The notes below the pieces were generated by a model, which had not been told where the DNA came from, ran no database searches, and saw only the letters and a program-made list of their open reading frames with translations. The translations under genes and the position numbers were made by a program. A stretch of 64,000 nt of DNA from Dissophora ornata (Eukaryota > Mortierellomycota > Mortierellomycetes > Mortierellales > Mortierellaceae). The DNA lies in assembly GCA_025201705.1 (NCBI GenBank), contig MU616571.1:1-64000 (forward strand), in the 5' to 3' direction. Positions 1-9,292 of the stretch are shown one piece after another. How positions within the stretch are numbered: position 1 is the first letter of the stretch; each line of letters begins with the position of its first letter.

Positions 1-301
1 ATAAGAGGCAGCTGAGGACAGGCCCCAGAGTGCTCCTTGTCTTTCTTTTGACATCGAGCGCTGGTCTTTGAGCTGACCTCCCCTTCCACAGTGTGCGTGT
101 GTGTGTGTGTAGTGTCCGTGACTACAGCGTGTTATTCCAACCAAGCCATTGAGGACTATCTAGTTCTATAAGCCTGTGTCCCCCCTACAACAATGAAAGG
201 TCAAAATTTAAAATAAAATTTTGTTTTGTGAGAACTAGTCTGGGGATATTTGAGTACGGCACATTATGATGTTGAATATAATATTATCCACTTTGCAGTT
301 A
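1..301. other. Intergenic, 3' flank of F-box gene A
   Basis: No coding feature is supported here. The stretch holds a short GT microsatellite at about 90-110 and AT-rich DNA near 195-230 that probably belongs to the 3' flank of the gene on the minus strand. Confidence 0.6.
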
Positions 302-1810
302 TTACTGATATGGAAGAAGCGATATCCCACTTTGCCTGAACCACCCGGATGCCCATTGTGTCCACTGATCGTGGGTATTCAACGGTCCGTGGATCCGCCT
401 AATTTTTCGCCAGTTCTTCAGAATCCACCTTAACTCTTCGCCCATCATCTGCTGGTGATCGGTGAACATCAACGACCTTATTTGTATCCAGGTACTCAGC
501 AACTTCAGACCCCCATGAGTTCTAAATTGTAGTCCCTCACCCTTGCCATCCCTTGGTCGGGGGCCTAATCGTCTGTTCTTGTTACTCAGATCTACCGAAA
601 CAATCTGACTCAGTCTCGAGAGTTGCTGTATGACGATTTCGTTATCGTGGCGTACATACGCCATCCCCGGCACCCAGACCGTGATTCTCACAGAAAACGA
701 TTTTAACCCAAGACACACCCATGAGTTCTTTGGTGTGGCGAAGGCGCCATCATCATTACCCAGGTCTACCATATCGATATAACTCAGCTCATCTGCAGAG
801 AACGTCTCCAGCAGCGGACATGAAGACAGGATCTGCTGGACCATAGAGCTCGTCACAGCATCGCATAGCTTCAGTTCCAAGGTCTTGATGGTCGCCAAAG
901 ACTGTTCCAGTTTGACCATTGCTTGTGGGCCAAACCCACTTCTGCTTACACTCAGAGCAGCAGCACCCCTTGGCATCAAAGCTAGAGCCTGGAGCAAGGT
1001 TTCTTGAGATAAGCGAGCGCCATTCACCTCGAGGGATTCCAGATCAGGCCATCTCCCTGAGCAAAGCAATGACGAGAGTTCCTCTGTAGGATATTCCTGT
1101 CTTTCGACAAGTCGCCAAGAGAGCCGTTTCAATCGAGGGCATTGTGCAAGTAACCGCAGCTGACGAAGCGGACTCAGACCCTTGATTCTGTTAAAAGCGA
1201 CTTCGCGGAGCTGATTGTCGGTGCCGAATGACGGGATATCGGAATCAGGGATCTTCATATCGAACTCGAGCACTTTCAGTGATGAGCAGGCTTTCCAAAA
1301 TAATGACTCGTTCATTTGGCTTGGATAAGCTAGTGCTTGCTCCATGTAGAGTGACTGGAGGCTAGACGATTCGAGCACCGCTTGTAGAAATGGTGCAAAA
1401 GAGGTGACAGAGTATTCTTCAATATGGACGGACTCGAGTGATGGATTCTGTATTATGGTCATGGCCAAGAGTTGCCCCTGGACGTCCCTCGTCTCCTGGG
1501 AACTGGTTCTCAAAATATGGGGGCTGAGGTGAACGGATAGAAGTTGATGCATTGACAAGAGTGGGTGGTCAGCGTCGATGGAGGCTCTTAAGGAGTACTC
1601 GCGAATTAGGTGTGCGTGCCTTTTGACATTGGCTGGCTCGTTATCGAGAGGGTGCGCCGAATAGGGCAATGGCTTGATCTTTTCCCAGATGGAAGGCAGG
1701 AATTGGTGGTACCAAGCCTTGCAGACACGGATACAGGCCAGGCGGTCGGTGATATCGAGGTATTGGTTGACCTGGTCCACGATCTCCGGTATCTCCATAG
1801 CGCTCAGCAT
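302..1810 (-). CDS. F-box/LRR-like protein A
   Basis: Intronless 502-aa frame. The N-terminus (residues 5-45, with MEIPEIVDQVNQYL followed by LACIRVCKAW and a Trp near 42) has the pattern of an F-box: a short helix carrying a P-E-I/L motif, then a conserved V-C-x-x-W. The rest is Leu-rich with irregular leucine-rich repeats such as SLQSLYM, LKVLEF and LESLEVNG. Proteins of this kind are usually substrate adaptors of SCF (Skp1-Cullin-F-box) ubiquitin ligases; the target cannot be read from the sequence. M1 and M5 are both possible starts, and M5 sits directly before the F-box. It is one of four diverged F-box genes in the window. The family call is fairly secure, the specific function unknown. 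Confidence 0.75.
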   Translation of the reverse strand: MLSAMEIPEIVDQVNQYLDITDRLACIRVCKAWYHQFLPSIWEKIKPLPYSAHPLDNEPANVKRHAHLIREYSLRASIDADHPLLSMHQLLSVHLSPHILRTSSQETRDVQGQLLAMTIIQNPSLESVHIEEYSVTSFAPFLQAVLESSSLQSLYMEQALAYPSQMNESLFWKACSSLKVLEFDMKIPDSDIPSFGTDNQLREVAFNRIKGLSPLRQLRLLAQCPRLKRLSWRLVERQEYPTEELSSLLCSGRWPDLESLEVNGARLSQETLLQALALMPRGAAALSVSRSGFGPQAMVKLEQSLATIKTLELKLCDAVTSSMVQQILSSCPLLETFSADELSYIDMVDLGNDDGAFATPKNSWVCLGLKSFSVRITVWVPGMAYVRHDNEIVIQQLSRLSQIVSVDLSNKNRRLGPRPRDGKGEGLQFRTHGGLKLLSTWIQIRSLMFTDHQQMMGEELRWILKNWRKIRRIHGPLNTHDQWTQWASGWFRQSGISLLPYQ

Positions 1811-2099
1811 ATTATTGTTAGTTGTCGATGTGGGGATGGACGTTTACGTGGAATAGAGAAGAGAGCATGGCTGTGTTTGCCCTTGGATGTGTCATCTAAC
1901 GGAACCTGCGGCACTTTGTCGATTTTGAGTTTGTTTACAGGACTGTGTATCGTTGATTTCTTGCTGGCACAAGCCCATTCAGTATGTCCCCTGGATATGC
2001 CACTCTCGAATGAATTCATCTCAAGGGCGTCCCTCTGTTGCTTTCTTTGCACAGCATTGTGTTGTTTGTTCGGATTGTTTTTTCGTTGTCTGTGGGTGG

Positions 2100-2492
2100 G
2101 GTAGTTTGTGAAAGCTTGATGCTTGTTTGCATATATTAGCACTGGCATACCATCCAACTCCAACTCCACCTGCATGTTCCCAGAACTCGTCTTTCGCTTG
2201 CTCTATTCTTTCCATGTCCTTTGAGTCGATCACGAAGATCAACCCGTCGCAGACTTTGAAATGATTCTTCCAAGCCCTTCGAAGTCGGAGACATCCCAGA
2301 TGGTGAGAGAGAGAATGTAGCATTGGACTCTCTCGATATTGAACCCGACGGCCGGGACTGCAGTGAACCCGTTGAGTTTGAGCTTGTAGAGGATCCTAGT
2401 CTTGCCAGAACAATCAAGCCCGAGCATGGGGATTAGGCCTCGTTCTGGCTGAAGAGGTGGAAGCCAAAAAGGGTAGAAAGCAGAATACCCAT
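2100..2492 (-). pseudogene. Arf-family small GTPase relic, frameshifted
   Basis: Pieces of an ADP-ribosylation factor run in order along the minus strand but in different frames. From 2492 a frame opens with MGILLSTLFGFHLFS, like the myristoylated Arf N-terminus. Near 2435 it shifts to GLDCSGKTRILYKL (P-loop) and AVPAVGFNIE (switch I) through IWDVS. Near 2300 it shifts again to RAWKNHFKVCDGLIFVIDS, and near 2175 to ELDGMPVLIYANK, where the guanine-specificity NKxD reads NKHQ. The last helix is missing. The breaks carry no splice signals and the pieces abut, so this is a decayed gene rather than an intron-containing one. It lies between two F-box genes. Confidence 0.8.
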
Positions 2493-2761
2493 GCTTGAGA
2501 GTCGCACTGAATGGCGGAGAGAATAAATTTTACACTTCTGCGCCAACACGGCAGATCATTGGGCAAAGCAAAGGTCGGCTCCGTAGTTCGGCCATATCGA
2601 CAGTCATGCAATCAGTGCTTCCGACAATTGCATGGCACACCCAACAAGACGCATAAATGTCGTCGAAGCGGCTGGTTAACCTCGAGACACATGACCTGGC
2701 GGCTATTTGATGACTTTCAGGGGCACAGGATACACAGCACTTGATCGTTCGTAGCTTCGCC

Positions 2762-5555
2762 ATGAGCTTTCATTCATTCACGCCATTGCCCATCATGGCC
2801 CAGGATGGAGGTAAGTCTATTGAAAGCAACTTGTACCGACGCCATGTTGTTGGCCGTCATCCTCCCCTCTCCACGGCTTGACTGAGCTCTTGCTCTCTTT
2901 TGTTCGACTTTACTGCTAGACTCGCTAGACTCACCAACAGCTTCTCCGCGTCTGCCAATCGAATGTCTCTATCTTATAATCGACTGCTTGCAGGGTGATC
3001 TTGGGACCCTACATACCCTCCTCTTTGTTAATCGATTCTTTTTCCATGCAGCCGTGCCCCTGATGTGGCAGGACCCGCTGGCGAGACTCCGCGACGTCGC
3101 CCGCAATCCGGGCAGGGAAAAGCTAATGGCTCTCGTGATCGCCTCCATACTCTATCATCATCAACAACCTGGAAGGGAGCCCGGGGATATACTGGGCATG
3201 TTCGGATTGCGATTGAGCAGGGATCTCTCGGCCCACCCTCCGTTGGAGGACGTCATGAACAGGAGAGGGTTCAAAATGACGATCGACTACTCGACATTGT
3301 TCACGACCATTCGACCCGACGATTGGCCTGTTATCCAGTTCAGGCAGTTTATCAGCCTGAGGCGAATACCGATATCAACCCAAGAGAATCTCGTAGGTGA
3401 GGGAAGAGTTGGTTGCGAAGAAAAAGAAGAAGAGGAACATCCAGTCAGCATACAGACAGACCAGGACTACCGAGAGGAGGTCGAGCGAAGCATTTGCGAG
3501 ATGCTTCTCCAGTTCAATCCGTCTTTCATCAAGGAAGTCTTGTTCGACATGAGAGTAGCAAAGAGGACCTACCTCCCGCTGGCAGGCAAGATGGCGAATC
3601 TGAAGACCATGTATGTCCTCAGGCTTACATCCCTTCCAGACGAACAGGTGCAGTCCACGATAGCTTTTATTCAGCAGAACCAGAAAACATTCCTCTCTAA
3701 ACCGCGTCTGAGGCTCGAACTTGAATCTGGATGGACCGACCATGACATTGATCCCTGTGCTCCTCCGATGCCCGGAGAGACTGAAACGCAGAGACGGAGC
3801 CGTGTGCGTGAGGCCTTGTGGCTGTTCGCAAAACCGAAGCTGCAATTGTACGAGGCCGTGGGACTACCAAGCGCGATGCAAGCCTATCGAATTCCGGGAT
3901 TCTACTCCAGAATTACAGAATTCAAAATTGGTTTTGAGCGACTCACTGAATTTTCTGCGGATCAGGATCGCCTGGATAGTGGCGATGTTGTGGAGGCTGA
4001 GGCAATGAGGACATTTTTTGAGCGCTGTACGAATTTGGAGGAACTGAATTTGGCGGTTACCAGTCCAGAGATCTTTTCCTGGGCGGCAAAGAAGATGCAT
4101 CAACGCCGTCAACAGGCAGGAAGGCAATCCTTGCCCACGCACCCGACTCTAGGACAGCTTCGAAAACTGTCGCTGCACTCGATGAGGTCCTTTCACTACC
4201 TCATCCATGCCATAAACGATGCCATGGTGGCGTTTAGTGATACTCTTCAGTCTGTCGTTGCTACTGGATATCAGCAAATTAATCTGACAACGCTGCAGTC
4301 TCCATTATGGAGAGAGCAAAAGACATCCTTACAGGCCAACCATTTTGGCGATTTCGCTTATCTCCTGCCGAATCTCACAAGTATCAAAATCAACCTGAAG
4401 GCTTTTCCTGGCTTTCGCCGTGTTGGATCATTTTCACAATGCCCCGCACTGCAGTCGCTCAGGATCGAGTCAGGCAAAGTTCGATACGATCAGCGGAGGA
4501 GACAGAGCCATCCCACGTCCATATTCGATCCTGACACTGACCTGGAATTTTCGCTGTTTCCAAAGTGGAATATGCCGCTGTTAAAAACTCTTGTTTTGCA
4601 CGGGACGGCGGCACTTCGGTTTGATTACGAGTCGCTGGAAAGTATGGTCAAGTTAGAGAAATTGGTGTTGCAGAGCGATCTCTGGACATCCATGCATCGC
4701 CATTTTTGGCGTATCCCTCGCTTATCAGCACACCTGGCGAGCGCTAAGCTGTTTGCGGAGGAGGAAGATATCACAGACGTGCTGAGGGACTATGACTTTG
4801 GTCGCGATAGAAATACTGATGAAGTCTCGTCTAGCAATACCACCAACGACTTCAGCACATCGACGACAGCAAACAACTCTGGACAATCGGATCAAAAGAA
4901 TCGAAAGTGGACAAAGACTTGGACCCTGCCGTGTCTAAAGTCATTGATTATCGGGGGGCCTCAAATTTGCGTCTTTGACTTCAGCTGGTTAGATGGATCA
5001 CCGTACCTGGAGGAGCTCCTTTTGACGCTCGAAGGTCCACCCCGGCACTTACCTTTCATTGAACTCTCGCCCTTAACCAGCTCTGCTATTACATCGGCTG
5101 CAACCTCAGACGTCAGCATGTTTGTAAGTGATCACCTTCTCACACACATCAAGCGACTGTCGATCGTTCAATGGGTTGTTTCGCTTGGAGATATCGCAAG
5201 GCTGCTCTCCATGGTCTCTAGGTCCACCCTTGTAGGCTTAAATGTTGAGTGTATTCACGAGAAAAGCACCTTGACAGGGATGCAGCTCGTGCAGGCAATC
5301 CATGTCATGGATGCCCAGGGTGTCTCTTCGGACTGCCAGCAGCAGCATATCGAGTTGAGAAGCTCGCTGAAATATGTGAGCACCGATCTTACACTGACAA
5401 CGGAGGAGAGCAAATCTGTGGGATTAACTCCCGTTCCGGGGAGTGAGGCCTGGGGTCTGTACTATGGCAAACACGAGAAGCGCATCTATAGCATGGGCAC
5501 GGGATATTTTGTCAGGGATGAGGATGTTATCAGTTGGAACGATAGGGACGAATGA
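2762..5555 (+). CDS. F-box/LRR-like protein B (two exons)
   Basis: Proposed model: join(2762..2810, 2941..5555), 887 aa. Exon 1 is tiny and ends at a GTAAGT donor (2811); the acceptor is CAG at 2938-2940. The phases match and the join reads through into LPIECLYLIIDCLQ and LLFVNRFFFHAAVPLMW, a clear F-box-like N-terminus at residues 20-60. A start inside exon 2 would cut the F-box off. The body has scattered leucine-rich stretches such as LEELNLAV, LKTLVLHG and LEKLVLQS, typical of large early-fungal F-box proteins. The N-terminal Met could also be 12 codons downstream, at 2795, in the same frame. Presumed to be an SCF adaptor; the target is unknown. Confidence 0.75.
2811..2940 (+). other. Intron 1 of F-box gene B
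   Basis: 130-nt intron with donor GTAAGT and acceptor ACAG. Removing it joins an ATG-containing exon of 49 nt in frame to the F-box; exon 1 leaves one base that becomes part of a GCT codon. Confidence 0.7.
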
Positions 5556-6275
5556 ATAAAACAGGACAGGCATCTACACTGCTGACATAATGGGTGAGCG
5601 GGTGCTTGTGCATACGTTACTATTATCTTATCTAGACCGCCGTTGAACTATCATTGTTTCCGAAGCCGCTGTGTCCTACAAACCGCATGCGACCACTGGT
5701 GCGTTCGGCAGGCCAGTGAAGTGTGCTTGGCAGATTGTGTTAAGCTCCAGAATATCCATGACATCTGCCACAGAGATCCCATCCTTATCATCTCAGACTC
5801 CAGTCCGTCAGACATAAAAACGCCCATGATGTGTGCTTCGACCTATCCGAGTCTTGTCTGAGAAAATGACCACAAAGATGACTGTGGTGCCGTATTTACA
5901 GAGATGTTGCCGGTTGACCTTGATTACTTGTTGGCTGGGAACATACCATGCAATAAAGGCTCCGCTTTTATTTTCACTCTTTCGACTGTCATCCAAAGCG
6001 TTGGGAAATCGAGTTCCTCAACAGATTAGATGTTTTGGGATTGAAGGCGCAAGGACAAGGATCTTGGTCTGGCTAGTATTTCCTATGCCGACCATAATGA
6101 CTTCGGAGCTCGGTTTCCAATCAAGAGCTGGGTTATGAAGGTAGCATACAAATGAGTGATGGAACTGGTGTTATTGTCTGAGAACAAGGGGCTAGCGGTT
6201 CAAATTAGGAGTCGCGTAAACCACACCACATTTTTTATTGGGCAATATGGAAATGTAGGTCGCAGTGCGGCCACT
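5556..6275. other. Intergenic between convergent F-box genes
   Basis: 720 bp between the stop codons of F-box genes B (plus) and C (minus). I see no coding feature, RNA gene or repeat. Both 3' ends and their polyadenylation signals must lie here. Confidence 0.5.
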
Positions 6276-8135
6276 TTATCGGCAGTCGCGTCGCAGATAA
6301 ATACCCTTGCGGGAAAACATCTTTTTGTACTCGACGGCTTTCTCATCGCTACCATTCAGCTTCCCAATGACCACTTTGAGGTTTGGCCAATGGTCTAGGA
6401 TCCAGTGAATATCGATCAACTCCATTTCCTGGTGCCCTCCGATATTGAGGCTTCGTAGCTGCACCAGGGGCCACGCGTAGTCCATACCACTCTTCACTCG
6501 CCAGTCCAAGTCCCCAGGGCTTTCTTCATCCGCAGCAGGCGAGATGTTGCCTGTCCGTTCGTGTGATGTACAGATCTCCAGAGTTTCAAGGGCTACTAGT
6601 GTCGCCAGCCGCTCAAAGACCGCCCGCTGCAATGCATATCTCTTCTCGCCCTGCTTCCCCTCCTTTTTGCTATATTCGTCAAAGGAGATATGCATTTTGA
6701 GCGTCTTCAAACGCGTACAAGCCCATTTACTGCCATGAAAAATTATCAATGCCGCCACACTCTTGTTGACAGAAAAGTATGTCAGCTCCGGACACGATGA
6801 CAACATCTCCACGATCATAGCGCTAGTGATCTCTGATCTTGCATCGCCATCGCCCAAATTAAAATGTTGTAGTGTCGCAAAGTGATTTCCGTTTCGTAGT
6901 GACTGGAAAGAAAGACTTCCGAACGATCCTGCAGATCGGATTGAGAATCGCTGAAGTGACCGAGCTCGTATGTATGAGATGAACTTTGAGAGCTCTGGAT
7001 CTCGAAGGGCATAGAGGTCCAGATCGAGTTTCCGGAGACACGTGTAAGATTTCATGGCCTTGCATAGGTCGTCAAAGTCAGAAGACTGGAATAAAGACTC
7101 TATACTGTCCGGCATAAAAGACCATGAGGTCGAGGGGTAGGATAGGGTTTGTGAGCATTGCGAGTTGTGCAGTGCGCCTGTCCTTGCACTATTGCCATTA
7201 TTATCGGGGGTTTGTTGTTGGCCAGAGTACCAGACAAGTGACTCCAGGCCCAGGCACATCTTAATGAGTCGAATCTGATAGACCAACTCGGTCATCTTTC
7301 CTGTTAGGTGATACAATCTCATGGTCTTGAGCGTGTTGAATCCATTGGTGCGAATGGCTGAAGTCCATCCCGTTGTCGAGGGTATCTCCTTTTCCCAACC
7401 ATAGGCGCACACATGTTCGATCTTCCTCATCCTTGTTGTTGAATCTGTGCCGGTGCTTACAGGTTCCCGAAATACATCCCAGTGCAGCTCGTCCAAATCA
7501 CCATATGTGTTTCCCCAGATGAGCCTCTTCATGGGAGTCACATCCCTAACAGCCTGTAATACTTCTATAGTCGTCGGCATCTCTTCCATAATCATCACGT
7601 CCATCAAGGGCGTCGAATGAAGCAACTGAACTATCCAGGCGCTGATCTTTGATTGACCGAGTGTGTCCACTTCTAGATCCGGCTTATCCTGACGCTTTCT
7701 GAGAGCCGACGACGATATGCTGCGGTTGAAACTTCCACCGATACTGACGCCGCAACCACTGTTACTACTACCATTCTCTCGACTCAAGATTTGAAATCTT
7801 GTCAGCACGAACCGACGTAGCTGCGGTAACTTGACTCGCACAAGATAATCCTCTGTAAGACCGGCCGTGTAGTGCAGATACCGGATATGATGAGCGTTCT
7901 TCATCAGTGCTGCGACAGAGGGTTGTAACTTGTCCACTAAAGTCGTGGCTTTGGAGACTTTTATATTGCTTGCAGTGGTATTGGGCTCAGTCCCAATGAC
8001 GAGTACGGTTCTCCACAACATGGGTGTGAAAGAGTCGTTCCAGGACCTACAGACTAGAGCACAGCTGACTTGGTCTTTTGTGTCAAGGTATTGGCCAACG
8101 GCGGCACTGAGCTCTGGAAGGGATAGTGGGTCCAT
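6276..8135 (-). CDS. F-box/LRR-like protein C
   Basis: Intronless 619-aa frame starting at ATG 8135. The N-terminus MDPLSLPELSAAVGQYLDTKDQ, followed by CALVCRSWNDSF and a conserved Trp, is a good F-box (LP-E-x motif plus V-C-x-x-W). Downstream leucine-rich segments (LKTMRLYHL, LRKLDLDLYAL, LKTLKMHI, LRSLNIGG) indicate an LRR-like substrate-binding body. It shares its overall plan and size with the F-box genes at 0.3 kb and 40.5 kb, including a C-terminal segment about a histidine or glutamine 'DIHWILDHWPNL'-type motif (compare ELRWILKNW and DVQWMITNM in the others). Probably an SCF ubiquitin-ligase adaptor; target unknown. Confidence 0.8.
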   Translation of the reverse strand: MDPLSLPELSAAVGQYLDTKDQVSCALVCRSWNDSFTPMLWRTVLVIGTEPNTTASNIKVSKATTLVDKLQPSVAALMKNAHHIRYLHYTAGLTEDYLVRVKLPQLRRFVLTRFQILSRENGSSNSGCGVSIGGSFNRSISSSALRKRQDKPDLEVDTLGQSKISAWIVQLLHSTPLMDVMIMEEMPTTIEVLQAVRDVTPMKRLIWGNTYGDLDELHWDVFREPVSTGTDSTTRMRKIEHVCAYGWEKEIPSTTGWTSAIRTNGFNTLKTMRLYHLTGKMTELVYQIRLIKMCLGLESLVWYSGQQQTPDNNGNSARTGALHNSQCSQTLSYPSTSWSFMPDSIESLFQSSDFDDLCKAMKSYTCLRKLDLDLYALRDPELSKFISYIRARSLQRFSIRSAGSFGSLSFQSLRNGNHFATLQHFNLGDGDARSEITSAMIVEMLSSCPELTYFSVNKSVAALIIFHGSKWACTRLKTLKMHISFDEYSKKEGKQGEKRYALQRAVFERLATLVALETLEICTSHERTGNISPAADEESPGDLDWRVKSGMDYAWPLVQLRSLNIGGHQEMELIDIHWILDHWPNLKVVIGKLNGSDEKAVEYKKMFSRKGIYLRRDCR

Positions 8136-9292
8136 GGCAAGATGCTCGGGAGACAGGAGTAGAGGACAGCGAGAAGAGGCAGGCGAGAGGGAGGGGAAAT
8201 AAAGGAGAAAAGTGGAGAGTCAGGAGTTGAGTCGATGTCCTCTTTGGTGGTACAAAGAGATGCGGCGTTTAGGGTCAGTCATTGCTAGACTGACGTCGAC
8301 AAAGAGCGAGATCAACATTCTCCTGTTCCCTCACTATCATCAGCCTTCCATCGACGAGCACTAAGACGCGTGTGTAGCGTAGATCCCCTTGCTGACGCGT
8401 GGCTCTAAGTCAAACCCCTCCCTCATCACTATGGAGGTCATCAGACCCGTCCAGGTACTGACCTGTCAGCCCCGAGGTAGCGTACCCAGGTCAACCACAT
8501 CCTTACCCGAAAGACAAATACTCTGGGAAAATTATGCCAGGACGAGCCCTAGTCGAGGCGTTACACCACCAGACGGGACAGTGTTGCGGAAACAGAACCG
8601 CCACCTGCATCATGCATGGACCTTGTCACAAATCCAGGGACTGAATGAAGGAGGTGAAAGCCAGGGGATGTGTCCTTGAGTATGATCATTGCGTCAGGGT
8701 ACAGTGCATCGCCCAGGAGTACTTTCGTGTCGATATGGATGACGGCGCTGGAAAGTTCGCTATTTGCGCTGACTAGGATTCAGAGAAACCCTTGGCAATT
8801 GCCAAGAGAAATGAGAGACGGGAAAAGGAGGTCGAGGACGGCGCTCTCATAACATGAAGATCCACTTCTCAGGCAACACGCGCAAATATAGACAATACAG
8901 CACGCAAACGTTGCGAAAAGAAAAAAAAATGGTGAGCAATTGAGCGCGCCCAACAAACAACTTCTAAGCCGAGGTTGAAAGCCGACATCGATGTGGGCTG
9001 TGGTATTTTCCTCTTTTCTCCCGAGCGTTACCAATATCGAATAAAGTTTGGTGATGGCAAAAAACTTCAACTCCATATAAATACCTGGCTCCCACCTGCT
9101 CATGATGCCTCCATTGCCGATTACCACCCCTCCTGGCCTGTTCTTCTTTTGTTCACTGAGGAGATAGTTTTATATCCTATTTGAAAAATATGCCATCATT
9201 CGCCCACCCATAATCCCTGTCCTTAATCAGAGTCTTTACACCCTTATTTCTCATTAATTAACTTTTTGTATCATCTACGCTTGTAGCCGAAG
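8136..9292. other. Divergent intergenic region with TATA box
   Basis: 1157 bp between the start codons of F-box gene C (minus) and the ABC transporter (plus), so it should hold both promoters. The short open frames in it lack family resemblance and coding character. The only specific signal I can name is the TATA-like element at 9076-9083. Confidence 0.5.
9076..9083 (+). promoter_or_regulatory. TATA box of the ABC transporter gene
   Basis: TATAAATA lies about 210 bp upstream of the ATG at 9293, in a plausible position for a core promoter with a 5' UTR of 150-180 nt. Assigned on motif and position only. Confidence 0.4.

Noticed and set aside
1610..2104. 164-codon plus-strand frame at the start of F-box gene A
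   Set aside because: It overlaps the F-box coding region and its promoter on the other strand; no family match.
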